DNA of 7,172 nucleotides, from contig CAYMOU010000102.1 of the NCBI GenBank assembly GCA_964392115.1, forward strand, positions 1 through 7,172. Reading direction: 5' to 3'. Source of the stretch: CAYXWM01 sp964392115. Its GTDB lineage: Bacteria; Bacillota; Clostridia; Lachnospirales; WRBF01. The translations under genes and the position numbers were made by a program. A model generated the notes under the pieces. The model searched no databases, was not told where the DNA came from, and worked only from the letters and a program-made list of their open reading frames with translations. The first letter of the stretch is position 1, and every line of letters starts with the position of its first letter. Positions 1 to 5,892 of the stretch are shown here, piece after piece.

Positions 1-7
1 AAGATTC

Positions 8-34
8 AAGGATAATTTGCAAATTTTTATCCTT
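8..34. repeat. Small inverted repeat near left edge
   Basis: AAGGATAA (8-15) is matched perfectly by its reverse complement TTATCCTT (27-34). The 11-base centre itself contains the palindromic stretch ATTTGCAAAT (15-24). The dyad is AT-rich and has no adjacent T-tract longer than its own interior, so it is a poor terminator. It could be an operator or a minor hairpin at the end of a transcript from the left. Nothing else in 1-60 looks coding. Confidence 0.35.
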
Positions 35-61
35 CATTAAATATGGAATTAGTATTACAAC

Positions 62-90
62 AAAAAACCCGCTTAGCGGGCCTTTTTTTT
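62..90. terminator. Rho-independent terminator (bidirectional in form)
   Basis: A GC-rich hairpin, CCCGC-TTA-GCGGG (68-80), is flanked by six A residues on the left (62-67) and eight T residues on the right (83-90). Read on the minus strand it gives a G+C stem followed by a T6 run, 18 bases after the stop of the lipoprotein gene that ends at 108. On the plus strand the T8 run could stop transcription coming from the left. Confidence 0.85.
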
Positions 91-107
91 CCATAAAATA
101 TTAACGG

Positions 108-1187
108 TTACAATAAATCGTCAAACTTTTCATACTCTGCATTATAGCTTTGTATGGTGTATTTGCACAAAGCCTCCGGAGTTTTTTTCAATTCCACCGT
201 TCCTAACCCCAGTATTACCGGTGCCGAATCTCCCTGTGTAATATCCACTCGGCTTAATGATACTGTAAGCTTAATGACATCTCCCTGATTTTCTGCTGCT
301 AAGATTTCATAAACACCCATAACGGAAGGTTCCGCAACTTTATAAGTCAAACTACCGTGTTTTTCTTGAATTATTCCGTTTAAGATGGCCGGAGGTTTCT
401 CGTAACTTCCGTTTAAAAAGCTGTTTTTATATAAATTAACCGGCGAAAATTTAAGTACGTTATTTCCGGTTTGTGTATCCGAAAGCACAAGTTCTTTTAG
501 GTCTTTCGGCAATTTTTCTTGCTCGGGTAATTGTTTGCCCAAGGCAACAAAGCTATACATGGTCAAGTTTGCCGTCACACTGTCGGGAGACTCCTTAAAA
601 GGATTGAAATGCAGTACTTGGCTGTTTATAAAGGAATCCAACAACGGTTTGTATTCATATGCAAAAACATACCCATACTCCTCGCCCTTTTCCTTCAATT
701 CAGCAATCATGGAATATGCGGCTTGTTTATAAACCCCGGCACTTGCCATTGCTTCAGCCGAGCGTCTGCCTGAGCCATCACCCCATTGCTCGCCTTCTTC
801 ATTGGCCGCAAACTCTGCTCTCTCGTCTATTTTTTTTATGACGTCGGATTTTCCTGTCAAAGTCGCCACATTATTGAGTTCTTCTTTCCAAGATTGCAAA
901 TAATAATATGATACTGCGTTGATTTCATATGTTGAAGCAGCAAGTTCAAAATTAATATGGCGGTCTATGGGGTTTTCGTTGTCAACCGGTGCATGGGTGG
1001 CCAAAGGGCTAGCCGAAGTTACTTCGTCCGGTTTGCCGGAAGAGTCCTGCGTGGGTGCCGGGGTTTCCGCCGGGCTTGCTGTGGGGCTTGGGCTTGGGGT
1101 ATTGTTTACGTTTACCTGTGTACTTCCGTCACCGCAGCCTGCCAATAAAACCGCCGTTACCAATAGCTGTATTGCTAACTTTTTCAA
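108..1187 (-). CDS. Putative lipoprotein of unknown function with Pro/Ser/Thr-rich linker (weak LprI/DUF1311-like segment)
   Basis: This encodes a 359-residue predicted surface lipoprotein. The signal peptide (residues 1-17) ends in the lipobox LLAGC, with the lipidated Cys at 18. It is followed by a low-complexity Pro/Ser/Thr/Ala linker (about 29-70) that would hold the globular part off the membrane. Residues of about 98-166 (WKEELNN near 100, then GDGSGRRSAEAMAS near 137-149 and a helix to about 166) resemble the LprI/DUF1311 lysozyme-inhibitor-type helical pattern, but without its cysteines; this is a weak resemblance by eye. The C-terminal half looks beta-rich and is unrecognised. The start is TTG at 1187-1185, chosen because GGGAG (1201-1197) lies 9 bases upstream and the signal peptide begins there. 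The gene is monocistronic, divergent from the YhcN-like gene, and ends at the hairpin at 62-90. The lipoprotein call is firm; the function is unknown. Confidence 0.85.
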   Translation of the reverse strand: MKKLAIQLLVTAVLLAGCGDGSTQVNVNNTPSPSPTASPAETPAPTQDSSGKPDEVTSASPLATHAPVDNENPIDRHINFELAASTYEINAVSYYYLQSWKEELNNVATLTGKSDVIKKIDERAEFAANEEGEQWGDGSGRRSAEAMASAGVYKQAAYSMIAELKEKGEEYGYVFAYEYKPLLDSFINSQVLHFNPFKESPDSVTANLTMYSFVALGKQLPEQEKLPKDLKELVLSDTQTGNNVLKFSPVNLYKNSFLNGSYEKPPAILNGIIQEKHGSLTYKVAEPSVMGVYEILAAENQGDVIKLTVSLSRVDITQGDSAPVILGLGTVELKKTPEALCKYTIQSYNAEYEKFDDLL

Positions 1188-1232
1188 AACAATTAACTCC
1201 CTTCATAATGGTTGATTTATGTCTCCGCAAAC

Positions 1233-1269
1233 CTATGTAACTGTCAAATCTATGTAAATATAGTTTACA
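1233..1269. promoter_or_regulatory. Dyad and direct repeats in the divergent intergenic region (possible operator)
   Basis: TGTAAA (1253-1258) and TTTACA (1264-1269) form a perfect 6-bp inverted repeat around a 5-base centre, the size expected for a dimeric regulator site. The octamer CTATGTAA occurs at 1233-1240 and again at 1250-1257, offset by 17 bases, the second copy overlapping the dyad. The region lies upstream of the minus-strand lipoprotein (start 1187) and of the plus-strand YhcN-like gene (start 1375). AT-rich DNA produces such motifs by chance, so the regulatory role is inference. Confidence 0.25.
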
Positions 1270-1305
1270 ATATTTAACTTGATTTCGCAATACAAGAAAA
1301 ATTTA

Positions 1306-1334
1306 TAATATTCTTCCGAATATTTGACATACTA
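1306..1334 (+). promoter_or_regulatory. Candidate sporulation-sigma promoter for the YhcN-like gene
   Basis: CATACTA (1328-1334) fits the sigma-G -10 consensus CATnMTA. TAATA (1306-1310), 17 bases upstream, matches four of five positions of the sigma-G -35 (gmATR). The same bases also partly fit sigma-E: TAATATT at 1306-1312, then CATAC 15 bases later. A vegetative-type TTGACA lies at 1324-1329 but lacks a good -10 at 17 bases. B. subtilis yhcN is known to be forespore-expressed, which favours the sigma-G reading. Transcription would start near 1342. Confidence 0.4.
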
Positions 1335-1362
1335 ATATTACTATTTTTAATGGACAGTATGT

Positions 1363-1370
1363 AAGGAGGG
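1363..1370 (+). promoter_or_regulatory. Strong Shine-Dalgarno of the YhcN-like gene
   Basis: AAGGAGGG lies 4 bases before the ATG at 1375 (7 bases counted from the AAGGA core), close to a full match to the 16S rRNA 3' end. It fixes the start codon. Confidence 0.8.
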
Positions 1371-1374
1371 TATC

Positions 1375-1824
1375 ATGAAAAAACCGTTGATTTTGCTTAT
1401 TATCCTGTGCCTTTGTGCCTGCAGCAACGTAGCCAACCGAGCCAATGTAAATCCCAATTCTCAACCAAACGACGTGGCACATTTTCAAGACGATGCAGAG
1501 GATACCGAAGTTTTGGCTGAAACTTTGGCAAAAAAAGTTACCGGCTTGGACGGTATAAAATCCGCCAGGGTATTGGTAAACGGAAATACTGCAATTGTGG
1601 GTATTGATTTAACAGAGCGAGCGGACGATATAAAACTGGTGGCAACAAAAAGAATTGTGGAAGACGCAGTAAGGGAAATTGTCCCTAATTTTGAGCGTAT
1701 AGCAGTTACAGCGGCTCCGGAGTTGGTAGAAAAAATAACAAAAATATCGGAGCATACAAAAAAACCGCCGTCTTACAAAAAAGACTTGGAGGAGATTATC
1801 TCATCTCTTACACCGCTGGTTTAA
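1375..1824 (+). CDS. YhcN/YlaJ-family sporulation lipoprotein
   Basis: This encodes a 149-residue lipoprotein of the YhcN/YlaJ family, whose members are made during sporulation, attach to spore membranes and affect germination or outgrowth. Residues 1-15 form a short hydrophobic signal. The lipobox is LCAC, with the lipidated Cys at 16, and two further Cys lie at 12 and 14. A short Asn-rich spacer (17-36) follows, then the conserved domain: an amphipathic helix ending VTGLDGIKSARVLVNGNTA (about 56-74), a beta strand (AIVGIDL), and a helix containing KRIVEDAVREIVP, the alternation typical of the family. The start is the ATG behind a strong Shine-Dalgarno at 1363-1370. The gene stands alone, divergent from the lipoprotein at 108-1187, with a forespore-type promoter candidate upstream. 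The family assignment rests on domain pattern, size and lipobox; the precise role is not known. Confidence 0.87.
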   Translation: MKKPLILLIILCLCACSNVANRANVNPNSQPNDVAHFQDDAEDTEVLAETLAKKVTGLDGIKSARVLVNGNTAIVGIDLTERADDIKLVATKRIVEDAVREIVPNFERIAVTAAPELVEKITKISEHTKKPPSYKKDLEEIISSLTPLV

Positions 1825-1891
1825 GCTGTACCGTTACCGGCCTTGCTTTTTGAATTGCTTGATTTTATTTGTAAACGAGTTAAAATTACAG

Positions 1892-1927
1892 GTGAATGCT
1901 GAATAATTACATTTTATCAGCATTTAC
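1892..1927 (+). repeat. 11-bp hairpin downstream of the YhcN-like gene
   Basis: GTGAATGCTGA (1892-1902) pairs with TCAGCATTTAC (1917-1927) with one G-T wobble and a 14-base AT-rich loop. It lies 67 bases after the stop of the YhcN-like gene. It lacks a following T-run, so calling it a terminator would go beyond the evidence; it may stabilise an mRNA 3' end. Confidence 0.4.
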
Positions 1928-1970
1928 ATAACTTTAATTAAAAAATGCTATGGATTTTAAGTTTATTATT

Positions 1971-1979
1971 TGCTATAAT
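1971..1979 (+). promoter_or_regulatory. Extended -10 promoter candidate for the DUF2225-hydratase operon
   Basis: TGCTATAAT is a perfect sigma-A -10 hexamer (1974-1979) with the TG extension one base upstream. The -35 position (about 1951-1956, TGGATT) is poor, which extended -10 promoters tolerate. Initiation near 1986 would give a leader of about 260 bases before the DUF2225 start. Confidence 0.4.
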
Positions 1980-2195
1980 TGTTTTGTCGAGTTTGTAATG
2001 CCGGTTGTGGCATTTGGTCTTTTGTGTAATATTATTGATATTATGCACATTTACTGTGTCCGATTTAATATTTTACTTTTTTATTTCCTGAGCATTACGG
2101 CTTATACCTATCCTTAACTAACGATGATATATTTGGGTTGTTTAATTGGCAACGACTGAAGTATCTAAGTATGAAAAGGATTAGTATTAACTGTT

Positions 2196-2231
2196 CCGAT
2201 TTCCGAAACCGGAATCGGCACCGGTATCGGC
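2196..2231 (+). repeat. 12-bp tandem repeat with overlapping hairpin just upstream of a ribosome site
   Basis: ACCGGAATCGGC (2208-2219) is followed at once by ACCGGTATCGGC (2220-2231), 11 of 12 identical. Just before them, CCGATT-T-CCG (2196-2205) pairs with CGGAATCGG (2210-2218), giving a nine-pair stem with one bulged T and a 4-base loop. The same upstream arm could instead pair less well with the second copy. The block ends 4 bases before the AGGGGGG Shine-Dalgarno at 2235-2241, so it could affect translation of the DUF2225 gene. Confidence 0.55.
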
Positions 2232-2234
2232 GAC

Positions 2235-2241
2235 AGGGGGG
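2235..2241 (+). promoter_or_regulatory. Shine-Dalgarno that decides an unusual start
   Basis: AGGGGGG pairs with the anti-Shine-Dalgarno with a G-U allowance and lies 6 bases before CTG at 2248 and 9 before ATT at 2251. No ATG, GTG or TTG in the DUF2225 frame lies at a suitable distance. The in-frame TTG at 2269 is 27 bases away, and the GAAGG next to that TTG is too close (1 base) to serve it. Confidence 0.6.
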
Positions 2242-2247
2242 ATTTAT

Positions 2248-3036
2248 CTGATTGATCTGTTTGAAGGTTTGGAGCGGTTTGGATTAGAGGGCTTGAAGAA
2301 AGATAAACCACTGGACCTTTGGTCTAAAGCTGATGCCGGCAAGACAGGCAAAGAATTTGATATTACGGATTATGTCTTTGAAAAGGGCTATGAATGCCCT
2401 GTATGCTTAAAGCAGTTCAAGGCCAATACCGTAAAAAGCGGCAAGCTGAAACTTGAATCGGTGGATTATGACCTAAGACCCATATTTACGCCTATAGAAC
2501 CCCTGTTATATGAGGTTATTATTTGTAATCATTGCGGTTATTCGGCCATAAAGCAAAACTTTCTTCAAATTACCGACCGTCAAGGCGAATTTATTTTAAA
2601 AACCATTACCCCGGAATTCAAACCGGTAAATTACCCCATGCATATGGAACTGACCATGGGGATAGAGTCCTTTAAACTGGCACTTTTAAATACTATAGTA
2701 AAAAAAGGCAAGGACGGCGAAAAAGGCTATATCTGCCTTAAATTAGGGTGGCTGTACAGAATACAGGGTGATAAAGAACGTGAGCTTGCATTTCTGCACC
2801 AGGCCTACGAAGGGCTTACTTCCGCTTTGCCCAGAGAGAGAACTCCCATTTGCGGTTTGGACGAAAATACCATAATATATTTACTGGCCACCTTCTGTTA
2901 CAGGCTTGGTAAGTTTGACGAAGGCTTACGCCATTTGGGCCGGTTAATAGTCAACAGAACCGCATCACCTCGTATAAAAGAACGAGCCAGAGATTTAAAA
3001 GATATGATAGTGGAACAAGCAAAGCACCAAGAATAA
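2248..3036 (+). CDS. DUF2225 family protein (zinc-knuckle plus TPR-like helices), probable CTG start
   Basis: This encodes a DUF2225-family protein, common in endospore-forming Firmicutes and without a firmly established function. From the CTG at 2248 it has 262 residues. The N-terminus reads (M)IDLFEGLERFGLEGL, matching the short FxGLexFGL-type opening usual in the family. Two CxxC knuckles follow, ECPVC (Cys 50 and 53) and CNHC (Cys 93 and 96), predicted to bind one zinc. The C-terminal half is helical, with two TPR-like hairpins: YICLKLGWLYRIQGD...AFLHQAYEGL and IIYLLATFCYRLGKFDEGLRHLGRL. CTG (or ATT at 2251) is preferred over the TTG at 2269 because of the Shine-Dalgarno at 2235-2241 and because the frame stays open and family-like upstream; starting at TTG would give 255 residues. 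The hydratase gene follows 32 bases after the stop, so they are probably co-transcribed. The family is confident; the exact start is moderate. Confidence 0.85.
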   Translation: MIDLFEGLERFGLEGLKKDKPLDLWSKADAGKTGKEFDITDYVFEKGYECPVCLKQFKANTVKSGKLKLESVDYDLRPIFTPIEPLLYEVIICNHCGYSAIKQNFLQITDRQGEFILKTITPEFKPVNYPMHMELTMGIESFKLALLNTIVKKGKDGEKGYICLKLGWLYRIQGDKERELAFLHQAYEGLTSALPRERTPICGLDENTIIYLLATFCYRLGKFDEGLRHLGRLIVNRTASPRIKERARDLKDMIVEQAKHQE

Positions 3037-3055
3037 TAAATTTTGCAAATCAAAC

Positions 3056-3062
3056 AAGGAGG
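3056..3062 (+). promoter_or_regulatory. Shine-Dalgarno supporting the TTG start of the hydratase
   Basis: AAGGAGG lies 6 bases before TTG at 3069 and confirms a non-ATG start. It sits in the 32-base gap after the DUF2225 stop, with no room for a separate promoter. Confidence 0.8.
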
Positions 3063-3068
3063 CTTACT

Positions 3069-5324
3069 TTGGTTACTTTATCCAATACAGGTGTTTATGT
3101 ACTAAACGGAAAAGAAATTATAAATGACGATTCCAATGCCGGTAATTTTTTGTCCCAAAGAAATCTTACCAAAGAGCAAGCAATTCAAAACACAGTAACT
3201 TACAACATTTTTACCAAACACAATACAAGCGATAACACAAAACAATTGAAATTAAAATTCGATGCCTTAACCTCTCACGACATTACCTACGTGGGTGTTA
3301 TACAATCCGCCAAGGCCAGCGGACTGGAGGCCTTTCCCGTTCCTTATGTGTTGACCAACTGCCACAACTCTCTTTGTGCCGTTGGCGGTACTATTAATGA
3401 AGACGACCATGTTTTCGGGCTTTCCGCTGCAAAACGTTTCGGCGGAGTTTTCGTCCCGGCACATCAGGCCGTAATTCATCAATATATGAGAGAAATGATG
3501 GCCGGCTGCGGCAAAATGATACTGGGAACCGACAGCCATACCCGTTACGGAGCCTTAGGAACCTGTGCCATAGGTGAAGGAGGCGGCGAACTTGCTAAGC
3601 AAGTACTGGGAAAAACCTATGACCTGCCTTACCCGGAAGTAGTAGGCGTTATGCTTACCGGCAAACCCCAAAAAGGCGTTGGCCCTATGGACGTTGCCCT
3701 TGCCATAATTTCTGCTGTATTTAAATGCGGCTACGTTAAAAACAAGGTTATGGAATTCTTCGGCGACGGGATTAAAAACTTAAGCGTGGATTTCAGAAAC
3801 GGCATAGACGTTATGACCACCGAAACCACCTGTCTTTCCTCTATTTGGGAAACAGACGAGCAAGTTGCTACATATTTCAATATCCACGGCAGACCCGGAG
3901 ATTACAAAAAATTAAGCATAGGCGAAGTGGTATACTACGATGGATTAATTCAGGTGGATATGGATAAAATCCGTCCTATGATTGCCATGCCTTTCCACCC
4001 GGCTAATGTTTATTTAATAGACGATCTTATCAAAAACCCCAAAGATATTTTGGCTCATGTGGAAAAAGAAGCCTCAAGCCAAATGGAAAACGCCGAATTA
4101 AAATTGTCGGACAAGCTGGTTGACGGTAAACTTTTGGTTTCTCAAGGTGTTGTTTGCGGTTGCGCCGGCGGTACTTTTGAAAATATCTGCGATGTAGCCG
4201 ATATTTTGAAAGACAGTTCCGTGGGTAACGGTGCTTTTGGATTGTCCGTTTATCCTTCAAGCCAACCTACCTACTACAGCCTTGTGGAAAACGGCACAAT
4301 AGCAAGGTTAATGAACGTAGGTGCTACCATTCGTTCCGCAATTTGTGGCCCTTGTTTTGGTGCAGGCGATGTACCGGCCAACAACGGCTTAAGCATCAGA
4401 CACGTTACCCGTAACTTCCCAAGCCGTGAGGGTTCAGTGCCCGGCAAAGGACAAATTGCTTCCGTTGCCCTTATGGACGCTCGCTCCATTGCGGCTACCG
4501 CTCGTAACCAAGGCTTCTTAACCTCGGCTTACAATATAGATACGGAATTCACAAGGCCTACCTTTGCCTTTAATTCCAACATTTACGATTCAAGGGTATA
4601 CAACGGCGTAGGCAAACCCCAACCCGAAACCCAACTGGTTCTGGGCCCCAATATTAAAGACTGGCCCACTATTCCTGCCTTGTCTCAACATTTACTGTTG
4701 AAAGTTGTTTCTGTTATCACCGACCCGGTAACAACCACAGACGAGTTAATACCCTCCGGCGAAACTTCTTCGTATCGCTCCAACCCTCTGGGACTTGCGG
4801 AATTTACTTTGTCTCGCAAAGACCCCAACTATGTGCCTCGTGCTAAAGAAGTTCACGCTTTGGAAAAAGCCCGTTTGGCAGGAGAAAACCCCTTTGATGC
4901 GGAAATTTTAAGCAAGCTTGATAAAATCGGCTATAGCGTTACGCCCGAAAACACCGGCATAGGCAGTGTTATTTACGCCAACAAACCCGGCGACGGCTCC
5001 GCAAGAGAACAAGCCGCAAGTTGTCAAAGGGTGTTGGGCGGTTGTGCCAACATAGCCGTTGAATACGCAACAAAACGCTACCGCTCCAACCTTATTAACT
5101 GGGGTATGTTGCCCTTTGTTATTTCGGAAGAGCTGCCCTTCGGACTGGAGGATTATATTTTTATTCCTAATATAAGGGATGCAGTGGCTAACGCTACCCA
5201 AGAAATCGAAGCGTTTGTGGTTTCGGATAATTCTAAGTCCTTTAAGCTCTCTATTTCTTCCATGACTAATGACGAACGTGAAATAATTCTTGCAGGTTGT
5301 TTGATTAATTATTACAGAAGTTAA
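3069..5324 (+). CDS. ybhJ: YbhJ-type aconitase-superfamily hydratase ([4Fe-4S] enzyme)
   Basis: This encodes a 751-residue cytoplasmic hydratase of the aconitase superfamily, closest in pattern and length to E. coli YbhJ (about 750 residues), whose substrate is unknown. Domains 1-3 carry GTDSHTRYGALG (153-164), the GTDSHT motif of aconitases. The Fe-S ligands are expected at Cys363 (VVCGCAGGT, in place of the CTNS motif, with a second Cys at 365), Cys426 and Cys429 (CGPCFG). TRNFPSRE supplies Arg448 and Arg453, positions of substrate-binding arginines in aconitase. The C-terminal swivel domain carries GDGSAREQAASCQRVLGGCA, with Ser644 and Arg646 matching the catalytic Ser and Arg of aconitase. 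All key residues appear intact, so an active lyase is expected, but not necessarily on citrate. The start is TTG behind AAGGAGG. The gene is downstream of DUF2225 in one operon and ends before a hairpin at 5342-5370. Confidence 0.88.
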   Translation: MVTLSNTGVYVLNGKEIINDDSNAGNFLSQRNLTKEQAIQNTVTYNIFTKHNTSDNTKQLKLKFDALTSHDITYVGVIQSAKASGLEAFPVPYVLTNCHNSLCAVGGTINEDDHVFGLSAAKRFGGVFVPAHQAVIHQYMREMMAGCGKMILGTDSHTRYGALGTCAIGEGGGELAKQVLGKTYDLPYPEVVGVMLTGKPQKGVGPMDVALAIISAVFKCGYVKNKVMEFFGDGIKNLSVDFRNGIDVMTTETTCLSSIWETDEQVATYFNIHGRPGDYKKLSIGEVVYYDGLIQVDMDKIRPMIAMPFHPANVYLIDDLIKNPKDILAHVEKEASSQMENAELKLSDKLVDGKLLVSQGVVCGCAGGTFENICDVADILKDSSVGNGAFGLSVYPSSQPTYYSLVENGTIARLMNVGATIRSAICGPCFGAGDVPANNGLSIRHVTRNFPSREGSVPGKGQIASVALMDARSIAATARNQGFLTSAYNIDTEFTRPTFAFNSNIYDSRVYNGVGKPQPETQLVLGPNIKDWPTIPALSQHLLLKVVSVITDPVTTTDELIPSGETSSYRSNPLGLAEFTLSRKDPNYVPRAKEVHALEKARLAGENPFDAEILSKLDKIGYSVTPENTGIGSVIYANKPGDGSAREQAASCQRVLGGCANIAVEYATKRYRSNLINWGMLPFVISEELPFGLEDYIFIPNIRDAVANATQEIEAFVVSDNSKSFKLSISSMTNDEREIILAGCLINYYRS

Positions 5325-5341
5325 GTTACGCAAAATAAGAG

Positions 5342-5370
5342 AAGACGCTAAACATTTGGTTTAGCGTCTT
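5342..5370. terminator. Shared hairpin terminator between convergent operons
   Basis: AAGACGCTAAAC (5342-5353) pairs perfectly over 12 bases with GTTTAGCGTCTT (5359-5370), loop ATTTG. It begins 18 bases after the hydratase stop and lies 43 bases beyond the stop of the minus-strand YpeB-like gene. The plus-strand tail (TGCTTTG) and the minus-strand tail (CTCTTATTTTG) are both moderately T-rich, so it can serve both directions. Confidence 0.8.
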
Positions 5371-5412
5371 TGCTTTGTGTAAAAATAACAATATTCATCA
5401 AGGTATTTATCT

Positions 5413-5892
5413 TTAGCCCATATAACCTACTTCGGTGATTGACTTATGAATTACAGAGGTATATTCTTTTAGCTTTTGTATAACATCCATATCCGTTACT
5501 TCCAGGCCGGTGCGGCTCATGGATTTTCTCATTAGTCGGTAGGACTGGTTTATCATTTCAGATAAATATATGGAGCATTTATTTACCGTATCTTGGGAAT
5601 AAGGCATAAGTTCCAGGGATTTTTTTGCCGAGTCTGCCTCTTTCCAAATCTCCGCAAAAACGCCCATTTGTTGAGAGGGTATTTTCAGTTCGGTTACTTT
5701 CACCAGCATACCCTTAATGTTGCCCAGGTTGTCCAGCATATTATTGTAGGAACGCTGATAACCGGCGTTTACTTGGTTTAATATTTTATTTTTGTCTTGG
5801 TATTGAAACACCGCAAAAATCAATGTTACAGCCACGGCCAAAATCAACAGGTTTTGCGGTCGTGTAATTTTTCTTGCTTCGATAGTGTTCAT
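5413..5892 (-). CDS. Short membrane protein equivalent to the N-terminal domain of YpeB
   Basis: This encodes a 159-residue, probably membrane-anchored protein. A short basic N-terminus is followed by one transmembrane segment (about 14-30) and an extracytoplasmic helical region. That region matches the pattern of the YpeB N-terminal domain: a YQRSYNNMLDNLGNIKGML-like helix soon after the membrane, FAEIWKEADSAKKSLELMP, then LSEMINQSYRLMRKS and a final LKEYTSVIHKSI helix. In spore formers YpeB (about 450 residues) partners the cortex-lytic enzyme SleB and has C-terminal PepSY-type domains. Here these are absent: the frame ends normally and the terminator at 5342-5370 follows. The start is ATG at 5892-5890, overlapping the spoIIR stop by ATGA, with AGGAG (5905-5901) 8 bases upstream; a GTG seven codons earlier lacks such a site. 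Translational coupling to spoIIR is expected. The YpeB-N relation is by eye, so moderate; the role is unknown. Confidence 0.75.
   Translation of the reverse strand: MNTIEARKITRPQNLLILAVAVTLIFAVFQYQDKNKILNQVNAGYQRSYNNMLDNLGNIKGMLVKVTELKIPSQQMGVFAEIWKEADSAKKSLELMPYSQDTVNKCSIYLSEMINQSYRLMRKSMSRTGLEVTDMDVIQKLKEYTSVIHKSITEVGYMG

Larger units (their letters stand above)
1825..2247 (+). other. AT-rich intergenic stretch and probable long leader of the DUF2225 operon
   Basis: No convincing gene was found in these 423 bases. Structures seen: an 11-bp inverted repeat with one G-T pair, GTGAATGCTGA (1892-1902) with TCAGCATTTAC (1917-1927), loop 14, possibly the 3' end of the YhcN-like transcript although no T-tract follows; a 6-bp hairpin AATGCC/GGCATT (1997-2014); the extended -10 promoter candidate at 1971-1979; and the tandem repeat and hairpin at 2196-2231. 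A 39-codon hydrophobic frame (1998-2117) has only a weak GAG ribosome site and is not called. No known riboswitch or T-box signature was recognised. Confidence 0.5.

Noticed and set aside
919..1215. 98-codon plus-strand open frame opposite the lipoprotein N-terminus
   Set aside because: It is the mirror of the low-complexity linker and signal-peptide region; the minus-strand gene has a lipobox and ribosome site.
1303..1488. 61-codon minus-strand frame over the YhcN-like start
   Set aside because: It overlaps the Shine-Dalgarno and signal peptide of a recognisable lipoprotein gene and shows no domain.
2269..2271. TTG as start of the DUF2225 gene
   Set aside because: Its only nearby purine stretch (GAAGG) is 1 base away, and it would remove family-like N-terminal residues supported by an upstream Shine-Dalgarno.
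4908..5333. 141-codon minus-strand open frame opposite the hydratase C-terminus
   Set aside because: It lies entirely antisense to well-conserved swivel-domain codons, has no recognisable family, and its start overlaps the hydratase end.
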